Origin: Chara braunii
Lineage: Eukaryota > Streptophyta > Charophyceae > Charales > Characeae
NCBI GenBank assembly: GCA_003427395.1
Contig: BFEA01000748.1
Coordinates: 308,315 to 339,077 of the forward strand
Direction of reading: 5' to 3'
DNA length: 30,763 bases
A program made the translations under genes and the position numbers. Positions 30,120 to 30,763 of the stretch are shown here, one piece after another. The notes beneath the pieces were generated by a model. That model had not been told where the DNA came from. It searched no databases and saw nothing but the letters and a program-made list of their open reading frames with translations. The stretch's first letter is position 1. Every line of letters starts with the position of its first letter.

Positions 30120-30763
30120 TATGGACTATGACAAACACGCGTCTGAGTGTGAGCGTGACGGACGTGTGTGGTTTGGGGGAGAGTGTTGGCCATAGCCGCT
30201 GCTGCTACTTGATAGGTGTGGGGAAAGTAGACGGGAGGCGCAACCACTTGCAAAATGTTCGGTCCTTCAGTTGGCCGGCCCCTCCCTACTCCCTGACCGC
30301 CACCTGCCCCCATGCTAAAAACCTCCTCCTACGGGTAGCGCCCTTTCATGAAGGGCACCGGTAGCATAGGGTGGAAAACCGGGTGAATGGCAAAAATGGG
30401 GACGCCAAAAATTGGAAATGTGCCAAATCGGCCCTAACTCACAGGGGAGAGGGTTTTCTGCCGTCGGAGAGAGTGGCGGTGTTGTGAGAGGTAACTATGC
30501 TTGCAGGAGTCCCCTGTATAGCTTAACAGTAGTGGTAGGTTGATAATTGAAACGTGAAATTGAGAGGGGGAATGAAAAAGATGACCGACCCCAGGAATTC
30601 GGGAATTTGCTCATCTACTTCCATCATGATTAGAACTCACATCTGCATTTTGCAATGAACCCAAGTCGTGGATACAATGTCGACACTGAAAGCCAAGATT
30701 ATCGAACCAATAATAGATCTTCAACGACAATAGTATCCAGTAAGAAAGTGGGGGGTGAGATAA
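30120..30763. other. No recognisable gene at the right end
   Basis: Only short frames are present. The dispersed repeat copy at 30487-30553 is the single feature I can relate to another part of the window. Confidence 0.55.

Overview
The window is eukaryotic, repeat-rich DNA with a single convincing host gene. The best guess is a streptophyte (a charophyte alga or other plant-lineage genome). This rests on a plant-type, intronless S-adenosylmethionine synthetase at 28502-29704 (minus strand), a Ty3/gypsy retrotransposon with an initiator-Met-type primer site, a LINE, a PIF/Harbinger transposase remnant, and many long (TC)n, (TG)n and (CA)n tracts. A charophyte such as Chara is my inference; the sequence does not prove it.

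Layout. 1-6586: non-coding or unrecognised DNA with long microsatellites, an A-depleted G/T-rich block (about 2.6-3.9 kb) and an unrecognised minus-strand reading frame with one stop (93-629). 6592-22095: a nested set of mobile elements. The outer one is a degenerate Ty3/gypsy element on the + strand, with a 5' LTR at 6592-7747 and a 4-5 bp target duplication. Its reverse transcriptase is split by a 498 bp hAT-like element (11697-12194) with a perfect 8 bp target duplication. Its 3' LTR starts at 14497, is cut at 14610, and resumes at 21199 after a 6.6 kb insertion that has its own perfect 8 bp target duplication. That insertion has hairpin-bearing, GTTGAA-rich ends resembling each other in inverted orientation, and it encloses a minus-strand LINE (about 15.4-20.9 kb) next to a 247-base N gap.

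22096-23790: a broken PIF/Harbinger-type transposase reading on the + strand. 23790-28500: mostly unrecognised sequence with a decayed minus-strand frame (25234-25584), small tandem duplications, GA- and CA-rich satellites and an AATC-rich tract. 28502-29704: the SAM synthetase, GC-rich and intact, reading toward the AATC-rich tract. 29705-30763: its upstream region, a tRNA-like (SINE-type) segment near 30010-30085, and copies of a small dispersed repeat.

The mobile elements give a relative history: the gypsy element inserted first, then the hAT-like element and the large 8-bp-duplication element inserted into it. The LINE is most simply read as having inserted into the latter. Only the SAM synthetase looks functional.
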